Positions 25,434 through 34,683 of a stretch of 64,000 nucleotides of DNA are shown here, in pieces. A model generated the notes under the pieces. That model was not told where the DNA came from and did not search any database. It worked only from the letters and a program-made list of their open reading frames with translations. Numbering within the stretch: the stretch's first letter is position 1; each line of letters opens with the position of its first letter. A program made the position numbers and the translations under genes. The stretch comes from Chryseobacterium gleum (GTDB taxonomy: Bacteria > Bacteroidota > Bacteroidia > Flavobacteriales > Schleiferiaceae): positions 25,308 to 89,307 of the forward strand of contig CAMCXO010000007.1 of assembly GCA_945883565.1 (NCBI GenBank), in the 5' to 3' direction.

Positions 25434-26724
25434 ACTGTTCGATTTTCTTAGCCTTCGCGACGCCAATGTGCGTTATGTGGTGCTTAGTGTTATGTTTTTA
25501 AGTATTTCGAGCGGTTTAATAGGGGTTTGGTTGTACTTAAGGAAAATGGCCTTAGTGGGCGAAACGGTAGCCCATAGCATGTTACCCGGAATTGCACTTG
25601 CTTTTATAATTACGGGTACTAAAGACATTGTTTTATTGGCAATAGGTGCTATTTTGAGTGGATGGCTGTCGTTAAAAGCCATTCAAATGTTCCAAAAAAG
25701 GGGAATAATAAAGCCAGATTTGTCGTTAGCCGTTGTGCTCTCAGGCTTTTTCGCCATTGGAATAGCGCTTTTAACTTATATTCAGAATGCAGATTATTCT
25801 GATCATGGTGGTTTAGATCATTATATTTTTGGACGGGCAGCCGCACTCCATGTGCATGATATGTGGGTATTTTCTAGTCTGGCGGTTTTGGTTCTGATTG
25901 CTATAGTACCCTTAATACCTGTTTTAGGTGCATTTACCTTTAACAGTGAGTTTTTAAAGGCTGGTGGTTTGCCTGTAAAAGCTTTGGAAATACTGCTTAA
26001 TATGTTAACGGTTTTGGTGGTGGCTTTGGGAATTAAAGCAGTAGGAATCATATTGATGGCTAGTATGACCTTAATTCCAGCGGCTTGTGCCCGTTATTGG
26101 ACATCAAGGCTAAAACCCATGCTTTTACTAAGCGTGTTAATAGGTCTTGTAGGGGCAATTGGAGGGGCTTATGTTTCTTATCGATTTATTCAAATTCCAA
26201 CTGGACCAGTAACCGTTGTTATTTTGGCCATATTAACTCTGTTCAGCACTTGGTTTGCTCCCGATAAAGGCTTGGCTGCGCGATGGTTCCGAAACATCAG
26301 TAAACATAGAATTATAGAAACCGAAGACTTTTTAAGAAATGTACATACCTGGGCTGAGAGACGTTCTCAATTAAACGAAGCTATAATAGGCGAAGATATA
26401 AGGCGTGCGTTTGGATGGAGTAAACGGCATTATTATAAACGTTTACGCTGGGGCACTACATTGGCTTGGTGCTATCCAACATTAGGAGGATTAAAACTAA
26501 CGCAGCGAGGTCGCGACAAAGGGAAGAAGATTAATGAACTTCATAGAATTTGGGAGATTTATTTGGCCAAAAAACTCAATATGCGAATGGATCAAATTCA
26601 CCATACAGCCGATGTGGTAGAACATATTTTAACACCGGAAATTGAGATGGAAATACGACGCGAATTAGAGGTTTGCGACAATTTTAGTCCTGCGTTCGAA
26701 ATACACGAAAAGTCGGTTCAATGA
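25411..26724 (+). CDS. Mn/Zn ABC permease fused to a DtxR/MntR-like regulator domain
   Basis: A 437-aa protein. Residues 20-285 are an ABC-3 family permease with several membrane helices (VVLSVMFLSISSGLIGVWLY, GIALAFIITG, AVVLSGFFAIGIALLTYI, ILLNMLTVLVVALGIKAVGI). Residues of about 298-420 resemble a DtxR/MntR repressor: a degenerate winged-helix part (ETEDFLRNVHTW...LKLTQRGRDKGKKI) and a dimer/metal part (LHRIWEIYLAKKL, DVVEHILTPE). By alignment to B. subtilis MntR, Asp306, His378, Glu404 and His405 match metal ligands, while Glu11 is Arg309 and Glu99 is Asp401. The same architecture is known in Chlamydia YtgCR. The start is TTG 25411, overlapping the previous gene by 23 bp. Confidence 0.88.
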   Translation: MLSETPIELFDFLSLRDANVRYVVLSVMFLSISSGLIGVWLYLRKMALVGETVAHSMLPGIALAFIITGTKDIVLLAIGAILSGWLSLKAIQMFQKRGIIKPDLSLAVVLSGFFAIGIALLTYIQNADYSDHGGLDHYIFGRAAALHVHDMWVFSSLAVLVLIAIVPLIPVLGAFTFNSEFLKAGGLPVKALEILLNMLTVLVVALGIKAVGIILMASMTLIPAACARYWTSRLKPMLLLSVLIGLVGAIGGAYVSYRFIQIPTGPVTVVILAILTLFSTWFAPDKGLAARWFRNISKHRIIETEDFLRNVHTWAERRSQLNEAIIGEDIRRAFGWSKRHYYKRLRWGTTLAWCYPTLGGLKLTQRGRDKGKKINELHRIWEIYLAKKLNMRMDQIHHTADVVEHILTPEIEMEIRRELEVCDNFSPAFEIHEKSVQ

Positions 26725-27611
26725 ACGATGCTGTAACCATAGTAAGCACAGGTATAGCAGTGGCTTGGATGTGTGGGCTGTTGGGTGTTTTTATTGTTTT
26801 AAGAAGAATGAGCATGTTGGGCGATGCCATTTCACATGCGGTTTTGCCTGGATTAGTGGTGGCTTATCTAATTGGTGGTGAGAGGTCTTCTCCCTTTTTA
26901 TTTGTGGGTGCTGCGGTATTCGGAGTTGGTGTTACTCTATTAATTGAGTGGCTGCATAAAAAGGCCCGAATGCAACAGGACGCGAGTATAGGCTTGAGTT
27001 TTACTCTGTTTTTTTCGGTCGGAATTTTATTGGTTAGCCGATATGCCGGCAATGTTGATATTGATGCTGACTGCGTTTTGCATGGAGATATTGGTATGAT
27101 TCCGTTCGATACCTGGCAACTGGGAAATAAAAATATGGGAGCCCGACATTTATGGTTGATAGGAGGTGGTGCTATTATTACTGGCTGTTTGCTTTGGATT
27201 GGTCGTAAAGCTTTAAGCATTACTACGTTTAATCCAGAATTTGCTTCGGCACTTGGAATAGCAGTAGGTTTTTGGCACTACGCCTTAATGGGAGGAGTAA
27301 GCATGGCAACGGTCTTGGCTTTTGAAGCCGTTGGTGCCATTTTGGTGGTCGCTTTTTTAGTAATTCCCCCTGCAGCGGCTTGGTTTTGGAGCAAGAAACT
27401 CAATCATATGCTGCTTTTGGTGGCTTTATTTGGAGTTATTTCGAGCGTATTAGGTTATCAATTGGCAAAATGGCTAAACAACAACATTTCCGCTATGATG
27501 AGTACAGTTGGCTTCGTTATCTTCTTATTTAGTTGGAGTTTAAATCCGAGGACAGGCTGGTTATGGCGATTGTTAAGGCGACCAAAACTCAGCCCGCATC
27601 GTCCATTTTAA
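26721..27611 (+). CDS. Mn/Zn ABC transporter permease, second subunit
   Basis: A 296-aa ABC-3 family permease without the regulatory tail. Helices are seen at TGIAVAWMCGLLGVFIVL, AVLPGLVVAYLIGG, LFFSVGILLVSRY, TVLAFEAVGAILVVAFLVIPPAAAW and others. It overlaps the fused permease by ATGA and its stop converges on lon (27608-27611). Two different permeases suggest a TroCD-like heterodimer. No ATPase (TroB/ZnuC) is encoded in the cluster. Confidence 0.9.
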   Translation: MNDAVTIVSTGIAVAWMCGLLGVFIVLRRMSMLGDAISHAVLPGLVVAYLIGGERSSPFLFVGAAVFGVGVTLLIEWLHKKARMQQDASIGLSFTLFFSVGILLVSRYAGNVDIDADCVLHGDIGMIPFDTWQLGNKNMGARHLWLIGGGAIITGCLLWIGRKALSITTFNPEFASALGIAVGFWHYALMGGVSMATVLAFEAVGAILVVAFLVIPPAAAWFWSKKLNHMLLLVALFGVISSVLGYQLAKWLNNNISAMMSTVGFVIFLFSWSLNPRTGWLWRLLRRPKLSPHRPF

Positions 27612-30091
27612 AGGTTTTTAGGAGCCGAAATGTCTTTTAGTAAGTTGATGGGCTTGCTAACCAGTTCTTGCATCAATGCCAATTCCAGAACGTCATTCAT
27701 GTGGCGAACGTATTGAAATTGAAGACCCTGAATATATTGATTTCCAATTTCCTCTACATCTTTTTGATTGTCTTCGCAAAGAATTATTTGGGTAATTCCC
27801 GCCCTTTTGGCCGCCAGTATTTTCTCTTTAATTCCGCCAACTGGCAATACCCTGCCTCTTAGGGTTATTTCGCCCGTCATGGCCAATTCGCTTCGCACCT
27901 TACGCTGGGTAAAAAGCGAAACCAAAGCTGTAAGCATGGTAACCCCCGCCGAAGGACCATCTTTAGGGGTAGCGCCTTCAGGCACATGGATGTGTATATC
28001 CCACTTTTTAAACAACTCCACCGGAATGTCCAGTTCATCGGCATGGCTTTTTATGTATGCCAATGCAATGGTTGCCGATTCTTTCATTACATCACCTAAA
28101 TTGCCGGTAATGCTAAGCTTACCTTCGCCACGACTAAGACTGGATTCAATAAACAAAATATCGCCTCCTACAGGTGTCCACGCCAGTCCCGTTACCACAC
28201 CGGCAACATCATTTCCTTGATATTTATCGCGGTTTATTCGTTTAGGACCCATTATACGCAAAAGGTCGTCAATACTCGGCGATAAGGCGTAATCGCTTTT
28301 AGAAGCCACATGTTTAGCTGCGTTTCGCACCACTTTCGCTATGGCTTTTTCCAAACCCCGTACACCCGATTCACGGGTATAGCCATCTATTAAAAACTCT
28401 AGTGCAGCTTGATTCAATTTAAGCTGGCTCTTTTTAAGCCCATGTTCTGTTATTTGCTTAGGAAGCAAGTGTTTTTTGGCGATTTCCACTTTTTCTTCGA
28501 GCGTATAACCATTAATTTCTATGATTTCCATACGATCGAGGAGAGCTGGCTGTATGCTTTGTAAATTGTTTGCAGTGGCAATAAACAGTACCTTGCTTAA
28601 GTCGTATCCAAGTTCTACAAAGTTATCGGCGAAGCTGTTGTTTTGTTCAGGGTCAAGAACTTCCAACATGGCACTTGATGGGTCTCCCTGGCCCCCGTAG
28701 GAAATTTTGTCGATTTCATCTAAAACAAAAACCGGATTGGATGTACCCGCCTTTTTTATAGACTGAATAATTCGGCCCGGCATTGCGCCAATATAGGTTT
28801 TTCTATGACCTCTAATTTCGGCTTCATCGCGCAGGCCACCAAGAGCAATGCGAATGTACTCGCGGTTTAAAGCCCGTGCCACCGATTTGCCCAAACTGGT
28901 TTTACCAACACCCGGAGGCCCGTATAAGCAAATAATGGGCGATTTCATATCGCCTTTTAGTTTTAATACCGCCAAGTATTCCAAAATACGTTCTTTAACC
29001 TTTTCGAGGCCGAAATGGTCTTGATCAAGAATTTTTTCAGCCCGTTTTAAGTCGAAATTGTCTTTAGAATATTCATCCCACGGAAGATCTAACAACAATT
29101 CCAAATAATTGCGTTGTACAGAGAAATCAGGTGTTTGCGGATTGGTTCGTTGCAGTTTTTGAATTTCTTTTTCAAAGGTTTTGGCCACCCGTTCAGGCCA
29201 TTTTTTCTTTAGACCACGACTTCGCATCTCTTCCACTTCCATTTCGTAGGAAGTTCCACCAAGTTCTTCCTGGATGGTTTTCATTTGTTGATGTAGGAAG
29301 TATTCCCGTTGTTGTTGGTCGAATTCGGTTTTAACCTTGCTCTGAATCTCGTTTTTCATTTCGAGCATTTGAAGCTCGCGGGTGAGGTGTTTTAACACCA
29401 CATTAGCCCTTTTCGATAAGTCTGTTTCTTCGAGTAACACTTGTTTACCCACTACATCGAGGTTCATATTCGATGAAATAAAATTCACCAAAAAAACCGG
29501 GCTCTCAATATTTTTAACCGCAATAGAGGCTTCGGAAGGAATACTTGGCGACTCTTGAATAATGGTGAGCGCCATGTCTTTAACCGAATCAATAAGTGCC
29601 TTAAACTGGGCACTTTCACGCTTTGGGCGTTTCTCAGACAGAGGGGTTATACGGCCCTTGAAATAGGGCTCGGTTTGAGTTAATTCTTCGAGTTTAAATC
29701 GCCTAATGCCTTGGATAATAACGGTTGTATTGCCATCTGGCATTCTAAACATGCGCAAAATGCGGGCTACGGTTCCTATTTGAAAAATGTCTTTCTCTGT
29801 AGGATCGTCAACAGACATATCGCGCTGAGCCAAAATGCCCACCACACCCTTCTTTTTATGGGTTTCGTTTAAAAGCTTGATGCTTTTATCTCGTCCGGCT
29901 GTAATGGGTATAACAACCCCGGGAAAAAGAACGGTATTTCGAAGCGGCAAAATGGGCACTTCTTCGGGAATACTCTCCTGGTCGAGTTCTACTTCATCGT
30001 CGCTTGACATAAGCGGAATGAATTCTGTATTCTCGTCAGAATTGTTTAATGAAAGAGGAGAAAAAGAGAGAATATCTTCGGGTAGTTGCAT
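27608..30091 (-). CDS. lon: ATP-dependent endopeptidase La (Lon)
   Basis: An 827-aa AAA+ serine protease that degrades misfolded and regulatory proteins. The N-terminal LON substrate domain begins at [18 protein letters not shown], the ATPase has Walker [12 protein letters not shown] and Walker [11 protein letters not shown], and the protease domain has the catalytic Ser in [11 protein letters not shown] and Lys in [13 protein letters not shown]. The length is normal. It is a single gene in minus orientation converging with the metal-transport operon. Confidence 0.97.
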   Translation of the reverse strand: MQLPEDILSFSPLSLNNSDENTEFIPLMSSDDEVELDQESIPEEVPILPLRNTVLFPGVVIPITAGRDKSIKLLNETHKKKGVVGILAQRDMSVDDPTEKDIFQIGTVARILRMFRMPDGNTTVIIQGIRRFKLEELTQTEPYFKGRITPLSEKRPKRESAQFKALIDSVKDMALTIIQESPSIPSEASIAVKNIESPVFLVNFISSNMNLDVVGKQVLLEETDLSKRANVVLKHLTRELQMLEMKNEIQSKVKTEFDQQQREYFLHQQMKTIQEELGGTSYEMEVEEMRSRGLKKKWPERVAKTFEKEIQKLQRTNPQTPDFSVQRNYLELLLDLPWDEYSKDNFDLKRAEKILDQDHFGLEKVKERILEYLAVLKLKGDMKSPIICLYGPPGVGKTSLGKSVARALNREYIRIALGGLRDEAEIRGHRKTYIGAMPGRIIQSIKKAGTSNPVFVLDEIDKISYGGQGDPSSAMLEVLDPEQNNSFADNFVELGYDLSKVLFIATANNLQSIQPALLDRMEIIEINGYTLEEKVEIAKKHLLPKQITEHGLKKSQLKLNQAALEFLIDGYTRESGVRGLEKAIAKVVRNAAKHVASKSDYALSPSIDDLLRIMGPKRINRDKYQGNDVAGVVTGLAWTPVGGDILFIESSLSRGEGKLSITGNLGDVMKESATIALAYIKSHADELDIPVELFKKWDIHIHVPEGATPKDGPSAGVTMLTALVSLFTQRKVRSELAMTGEITLRGRVLPVGGIKEKILAAKRAGITQIILCEDNQKDVEEIGNQYIQGLQFQYVRHMNDVLELALMQELVSKPINLLKDISAPKNL

Positions 30092-30170
30092 ACAGTCAAA
30101 ATGTCAGTTTAGCCCAATTATTTTTAGGGCGCAAATAATGGTCAAGGGGTGTGCCGAAATGCCTAAATAT

Positions 30171-31349
30171 CTAAAATGCTTTTCGATGGTCTTGGGTGGC
30201 TTCGTAAATATGCGTCAGAATGTCGCGTTCAACAGAATCGAGCTCTATTTTACGTCTGGCCATGACACGTTCGGCTGTTTCAAATGCGCGGTCTAGCTTG
30301 TATTCAGTAATGCCCCCTGCCCCACCCCACGAAAAACTTGGAATAAAGTTTCGTGGAAAACCAGCTCCAAAAACATTGGCCGATACGCCCACCACTGTCC
30401 CCGTATTAAACATGGTGTTTATGCCACTTTTGCTGTGGTCGCCCATAATTAGGCCTAAAAACTGCTGACCGGTTGAAACAAAACGATTGGCAGTATAGCT
30501 CCACAATTTTACCTGATCGTAATTGTTTTTCAGATTTGAATTGTTGGTATCGGCGCCCAAATTACACCATTGGCCTAAATAAGAATGTCCTAAAAAGCCA
30601 TCGTGTCCTTTGTTGCTGTGGCTAAGTAAAATGGAGCTGCTTATTTCTCCGCCTAAGCGGCATTCTGGTCCGGCCGAAACAGGACCATAAATTTTAGCAG
30701 CCATTTTTACTTGGGCGTGTTCACCCAAGGCAAACGGCCCACGGATCACACAGCCCTCCATTATTTCGGAATCGGCAGCCAAATAAATAGGCCCCGTTTG
30801 GCTGTTTAAGATGCAGGCCTCCACTTTAGCGCCTTCTTCTAAAAAAATTCGGTTGCCTAGAAGAGTATTGGTTTTTGAAATGGCTTGACTTTTCCGGCCT
30901 TTGGTAAGACGTTCAAAATCGATTTCCATTTCCTTTCCATTTCCGTCTATTAGATGCCAAAGCTGCTCGGCCAAATGAAAATCGCCTTCGAATGCAACCG
31001 AAGTGGCTTCTGATTCCCAGTCGTTGCCTGTCCAAATGCCCGAACTTAAAAATGCTAATAAGGTATTTCCGGCCACCAAGGCCTGCCCGTCCTCCAGCTT
31101 TTCAATGGCCTGAATAAGCTGCAGATTGGGGCAAAGGGCCCCATTAACATATAAATTGATGCTTCCAGTAATACAAGGGTATTTTTCCTGTAAATGCGGA
31201 GCGGTTAAATAACTAGGAATTAGTCCCATATCTCGCTCCCATTTTTCGGCTATAGTAAGCATGCCCCAGCGAAGCTCCCCTACTGGACGGGTAAACGTAA
31301 GAGGCAAAAGGTTTTCACTTTCTTGACCATCGAATAAAATGAGTTGCAT
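30171..31349 (-). CDS. GlmU-like sugar nucleotidyltransferase/acyltransferase family protein
   Basis: A 392-aa protein with an N-terminal nucleotidyltransferase-like part (LILFDGQESENLLPLTFTRPVGELRWG) and a C-terminal left-handed beta-helix made of hexapeptide-like repeats (IYLAADSEIMEGCVIRGPFA and following, to NTGTVVGVSANVFGAG). Bacteroidota carry this short GlmU family protein in addition to true GlmU. The role is presumably activated-sugar metabolism, but the substrate is unknown. A GACTTTTG box about 20 nt upstream may be the promoter. Confidence 0.85.
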   Translation of the reverse strand: MQLILFDGQESENLLPLTFTRPVGELRWGMLTIAEKWERDMGLIPSYLTAPHLQEKYPCITGSINLYVNGALCPNLQLIQAIEKLEDGQALVAGNTLLAFLSSGIWTGNDWESEATSVAFEGDFHLAEQLWHLIDGNGKEMEIDFERLTKGRKSQAISKTNTLLGNRIFLEEGAKVEACILNSQTGPIYLAADSEIMEGCVIRGPFALGEHAQVKMAAKIYGPVSAGPECRLGGEISSSILLSHSNKGHDGFLGHSYLGQWCNLGADTNNSNLKNNYDQVKLWSYTANRFVSTGQQFLGLIMGDHSKSGINTMFNTGTVVGVSANVFGAGFPRNFIPSFSWGGAGGITEYKLDRAFETAERVMARRKIELDSVERDILTHIYEATQDHRKAF

Positions 31350-31410
31350 ATGGTTGTGTTTTAGAACAAAAGTCTGAAATATTTGCTCGGTTTACCTTAA
31401 AAACAAGGCT

Positions 31411-31842
31411 TTATAGCTTCAATTTTCCTTCGCGGTTTATAATGTCGCTTAGTGTACTTTTTTTAAGGAGTTCTACGGTTTCATTCCGAAGTTGCAGAAA
31501 AACATCGCGAATGCCACAACTTTCTTCGTCTTTACATTCGTCGCAGCGTTCGTAGTATTTGTAAGTTACACAAGGCAAGAGGGCAATGGGCCCATCGAAA
31601 AGCCTCATCACATCGGCCAAATTAATTTCGTTTGTAGGTTTTAATAAATGGTAGCCGCCACCCGGACCTTTTTTGCTGCTTAAAAAGCCCGCATTTCGCA
31701 AATCGAGTAAGATAGATTCAAGAAATTTTCGCGGAATATTTTGTTGTTCCGAAATTTCTGCAATGGACACCTTTTGGGTACCTGGTTTTTTGGCCAGATA
31801 CAATAGGGCGTTTATGGCATATTTGGCTTTTTTCGACAGCAC
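31411..31842 (-). CDS. Rrf2 family transcriptional regulator with four cysteines
   Basis: A 143-aa winged-helix regulator. The DNA-binding part is KYAINALLYLAKKPG...VSIAEISEQQNIPRKFLESIL, and the wing is KKGPGGGYHLLKP. Cys91, Cys100, Cys103 and Cys109 (PCVTYKYYERCDECKDEESCG) could hold an Fe-S cluster, as in IscR/NsrR-type members. The start is GTG, 4 nt after a TACCTTTG promoter box. It faces away from the isocitrate dehydrogenase gene, which could be a target, but no operator was identified. Confidence 0.9.
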   Translation of the reverse strand: MLSKKAKYAINALLYLAKKPGTQKVSIAEISEQQNIPRKFLESILLDLRNAGFLSSKKGPGGGYHLLKPTNEINLADVMRLFDGPIALLPCVTYKYYERCDECKDEESCGIRDVFLQLRNETVELLKKSTLSDIINREGKLKL

Positions 31843-31846
31843 ACGC

Positions 31847-31854
31847 CAAAGGTA
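31847..31854 (-). promoter_or_regulatory. -7 promoter box directly before the rrf2-type gene
   Basis: TACCTTTG on the minus strand is separated by 4 nt from the GTG start at 31842, predicting a leaderless mRNA that begins at a GTG codon. Confidence 0.55.
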
Positions 31855-31926
31855 AGCGCTAAATCAAGGGCAAAACAGGCCTAATACCTTATCTTCGCCA
31901 CTCTTTTACTACAAACCTCAGAGATT

Positions 31927-33381
31927 ATGGCGAAACGACCAATTACGGTGGCTTATGGCGATGGCATAGGGCCGGAGATAATGGATGCAACCCTCAAGAT
32001 TATTTTGGCTGCCGGAGCAGAAATAGAGCCCGAAGTCATAGAAATTGGCGAAAAAGTGTATTTAAGTGGCAATTCAGCCGGCATTGCGCCTGAAGCATGG
32101 GATTCGCTTCGACGCACTAAAGTATTTTTAAAATCGCCAATAACCACACCTCAAGGCGGTGGATTTAAGAGCCTTAACGTTACCACACGCAAAACTTTGG
32201 GCTTATATGCCAACGTACGACCATGCATTTCTTACCACCCATATGTAGCCACCAAACACCCTATTATGGATTTGGTGATTGTTCGTGAAAACGAAGAAGA
32301 TTTATATGCGGGAATAGAGCACCAGCAAACCGATGAGGTTACCCAGTGTTTAAAGCTTATTACCTCGCCCGGAACTGAAAAAATTGTGCGTTTTGCTTTC
32401 GAATACGCCAAGGCCTATGGTCGTAAAAAGGTAACCTGTTTTACCAAAGACAATATAATGAAGCTTACCGATGGTTTGTTTCACAAGACTTTCGACAAAA
32501 TAGCTGCCGAGTATCCGGAAATTGAGAGTGAGCATTGGATTGTAGATATTGGCGCAGCCAAACTGGCCGATACCCCAGAAAATTTCGATGTTATTGTAAT
32601 GCCCAATTTGTATGGCGACATTTTAAGTGATGTTGCTGCTCAAATAACCGGTTCAGTTGGTTTAGGTGGAAGCGCCAATATTGGAGCCGATTATGCCATG
32701 TTTGAAGCCATTCATGGCTCTGCGCCTCGTCGCGCCGGCCAAAATATGGCCAATCCATCGGGCTTGTTGTTGGGTGCCATTCAAATGTTGGTTTACATAG
32801 GGCAGCCTGAAGTGGCCGAGAAAGTACACAATGCATGGTTGCGCACTATGGAAGATGGCGTGCATACTTACGATTTGTACAAAGAGGGTTTAAGCACAGA
32901 AAAAGTGGGCACTCAAGAGTTTGCCGATGCGGTGATAGCCCGGTTGGGACAAAAGCCTACTACCTTAAAAGAAATACATTATGGTAAAGGCGGCAATACC
33001 AATATTCAAGGTACGTTTAAAACTACAGTTCCAGCTAAAAAAGACTTGGTTGGTGTGGATATTTTCTTGCATTGGTACGCCGAAAACCGCAACCCAAATG
33101 TTTTGGGCAAATTGTTGACTGGAATGCAATCAGGACCTTTCAGTTTGCAACTTATCACCAACCGGGGTGTTAAGGTTTATCCAGATGGACACCCAGAGAC
33201 CTTTTGCACCGACCATTGGCGCTGTCGCTTTACCAGCAAGAATATGGATGGAATAGGTTCTTATGCCGATGTGATGGCCCTTAGCCAAATGGTAACCGAT
33301 GCCGGTTTAGATATTATAAAAACAGAAAACCTTTGTCGTTTTGATGGCGAAATCGCGTTTTCATTGGGTCAGGGCCAATAA
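31927..33381 (+). CDS. icd: NADP-dependent isocitrate dehydrogenase
   Basis: A 484-aa beta-decarboxylating dehydrogenase of the TCA cycle that converts isocitrate to 2-oxoglutarate. The motifs ITVAYGDGIGPEIMDA, NVRPCISYHP, VIVRENEEDLYAGIEH, the metal-binding IVMPNLYGDILSDVAAQITGS and the cofactor region EAIHGSAPRRAGQNMANPSG are present. The roughly 130-residue C-terminal extension after the core fits the longer Thermus/Bacteroidota-like group. A TATCTTCG box lies about 32 nt upstream and an intrinsic terminator follows, so it is monocistronic. Confidence 0.93.
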   Translation: MAKRPITVAYGDGIGPEIMDATLKIILAAGAEIEPEVIEIGEKVYLSGNSAGIAPEAWDSLRRTKVFLKSPITTPQGGGFKSLNVTTRKTLGLYANVRPCISYHPYVATKHPIMDLVIVRENEEDLYAGIEHQQTDEVTQCLKLITSPGTEKIVRFAFEYAKAYGRKKVTCFTKDNIMKLTDGLFHKTFDKIAAEYPEIESEHWIVDIGAAKLADTPENFDVIVMPNLYGDILSDVAAQITGSVGLGGSANIGADYAMFEAIHGSAPRRAGQNMANPSGLLLGAIQMLVYIGQPEVAEKVHNAWLRTMEDGVHTYDLYKEGLSTEKVGTQEFADAVIARLGQKPTTLKEIHYGKGGNTNIQGTFKTTVPAKKDLVGVDIFLHWYAENRNPNVLGKLLTGMQSGPFSLQLITNRGVKVYPDGHPETFCTDHWRCRFTSKNMDGIGSYADVMALSQMVTDAGLDIIKTENLCRFDGEIAFSLGQGQ

Positions 33382-33407
33382 AATCCCTTACCATCACGTA
33401 AAGTTTA

Positions 33408-33430
33408 GGCGCCTTTGGGCGCCTTTTTTA
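33408..33430 (+). terminator. intrinsic terminator of icd
   Basis: GGCGCC (33408-33413), loop TTTG, GGCGCC (33418-33423), then six T. It lies 27 bp after the icd stop. Confidence 0.9.
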
Positions 33431-33559
33431 TGGCCGAAAGTGTACTAACCTTGGCAAAAACCATCTTGATGGATCCTTAAAAAGGATAGGCAAAAAGCCA
33501 AAACAACGGCAGAAATAGGATAAGGCCACCAATTCATAAAGAACACCCAAAACACGATT

Positions 33560-33748
33560 CTATGAGGGGCTTAGAACGAATTGACCCTGTCTAAGCGCGA
33601 AAGCACCGGCGTGAGGGCTTGCAAACTTTAATGCTTTTGGCAAATCGTTTTTGCGAATTTTAAGTGAAACGGGTTTTTTGGATTTTAATAAGGCTCGGTT
33701 CTCTTCCATGCGCTTAACCACATCAAAAATTTGACCTCCGCCAATCAT
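33560..33748 (-). CDS. small conserved-looking protein, function unknown
   Basis: A 62-aa frame with an amphipathic, charged segment (GGQIFDVVKRMEENRALLKSKK) of a kind I associate with small Flavobacteriia proteins, followed by a Lys-rich region and a short tail (HAGAFALRQGQFVLSPS). No domain is recognised. Composition matches the neighbours. It fills the gap between icd and the next gene. Moderate confidence that it is expressed. Confidence 0.5.
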   Translation of the reverse strand: MIGGGQIFDVVKRMEENRALLKSKKPVSLKIRKNDLPKALKFASPHAGAFALRQGQFVLSPS

Positions 33749-33840
33749 TCAACATAATCTTAAAAAGTGGGCTCATATTAAACAATTCCAAATTAAAATT
33801 GTGGGTTCCATTACATAGCGTCCTTTTAAATCACCGTTTT

Positions 33841-34461
33841 ATGCCCAGGATTTTACTCAAATTGCTTCAAATCGGGCTAACAGTTTGGAGCCTTTTTTTT
33901 GCCCATATGGCTGTAGCTCAAAAGTCTGCCGAGAAAGAAGTTTTGGACAGGCTTTTTATGCCATCCATTCAAATGGGCTATATCAACCACAATTCTGTAA
34001 ACATAAGTGAAGGCTTGATTATTCAAACTTCTTTGGAATACCGAAGTCCAAAGGGCTGGCTTTTTCGGGTTAATTACGACGATTTCACCGGACGAATAAA
34101 CGCCAATGCACTCAATAATACGCGGGTATACAGCGCACAAGTGCCTTTAAAAGAGGTTTTAGGTGGGCTGGGTTACAGAATAGCTAATGGCGAACACAAT
34201 GTGTTCTTTATGGCGCAAAGTGGATTGAGATTTTATGAGCTACCGGTTATTCAAGAATCTGGCGGACAAATAACCGTAGAACAATTGGCAAGAGAAATTG
34301 TGCCCATTCGTTATACCCTGGGCTATGAATTTGAACTGATTGAGCGGTTTTTTTTAAATACCGAAATTTTTATCGGGCATTTCGCAAAGCCCAAAGATTA
34401 TTGGCAGAACAAACACCCTTTTTGGGGTTTCACGCTGGGGCTTTCGACTGGGCTGTTTTAA
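33841..34461 (+). CDS. outer-membrane beta-barrel-like protein, unknown function
   Basis: A 206-aa protein with a signal peptide (PRILLKLLQIGLTVWSLFFAHMAVAQ). The mature part alternates hydrophobic and polar residues in short strands (MGYINHNSVNISEG, IQTSLEYRSPKGWLFRVNY, GGLGYRIANGEHNVFFMAQ, RYTLGYEFELIERFFLNTE) and ends in an aromatic residue (LGLSTGLF), as outer-membrane beta barrels do. ATG 33841 gives the signal peptide; an in-frame TTG 14 codons earlier is unlikely. No specific family is recognised. Confidence 0.7.
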   Translation: MPRILLKLLQIGLTVWSLFFAHMAVAQKSAEKEVLDRLFMPSIQMGYINHNSVNISEGLIIQTSLEYRSPKGWLFRVNYDDFTGRINANALNNTRVYSAQVPLKEVLGGLGYRIANGEHNVFFMAQSGLRFYELPVIQESGGQITVEQLAREIVPIRYTLGYEFELIERFFLNTEIFIGHFAKPKDYWQNKHPFWGFTLGLSTGLF

Positions 34462-34683
34462 TAAGGCCAAAGCAATCGTTTTTTGCATTGAGAAGAGAAA
34501 AGACAGTAAGCTTTGTGTTAATTCGTAAACAATGATTTTTTAAAAGAGTCCATCATAAAACCAAAGATTCAGCCCCGGAACCTCTATTGCAGCCCACTAT
34601 CCAAAAAGCTACCCGTAAAGTATTATTCGGTCGATTTTAGTAGGCATCCCATAAAAAAACCCGGCTAAATGCCGGGTTTGAGA
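34462..34683. other. intergenic gap, only a terminator recognised
   Basis: This 222-bp gap between converging genes contains the usp terminator at its right end. No other feature is seen. Confidence 0.5.
34653..34679 (-). terminator. intrinsic terminator of the universal stress protein gene
   Basis: AAACCCGGC (34657-34665) and GCCGGGTTT (34671-34679) form a 9-bp stem with loop TAAAT. The A-run at 34653-34659 gives Ts on the minus strand. Confidence 0.85.
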
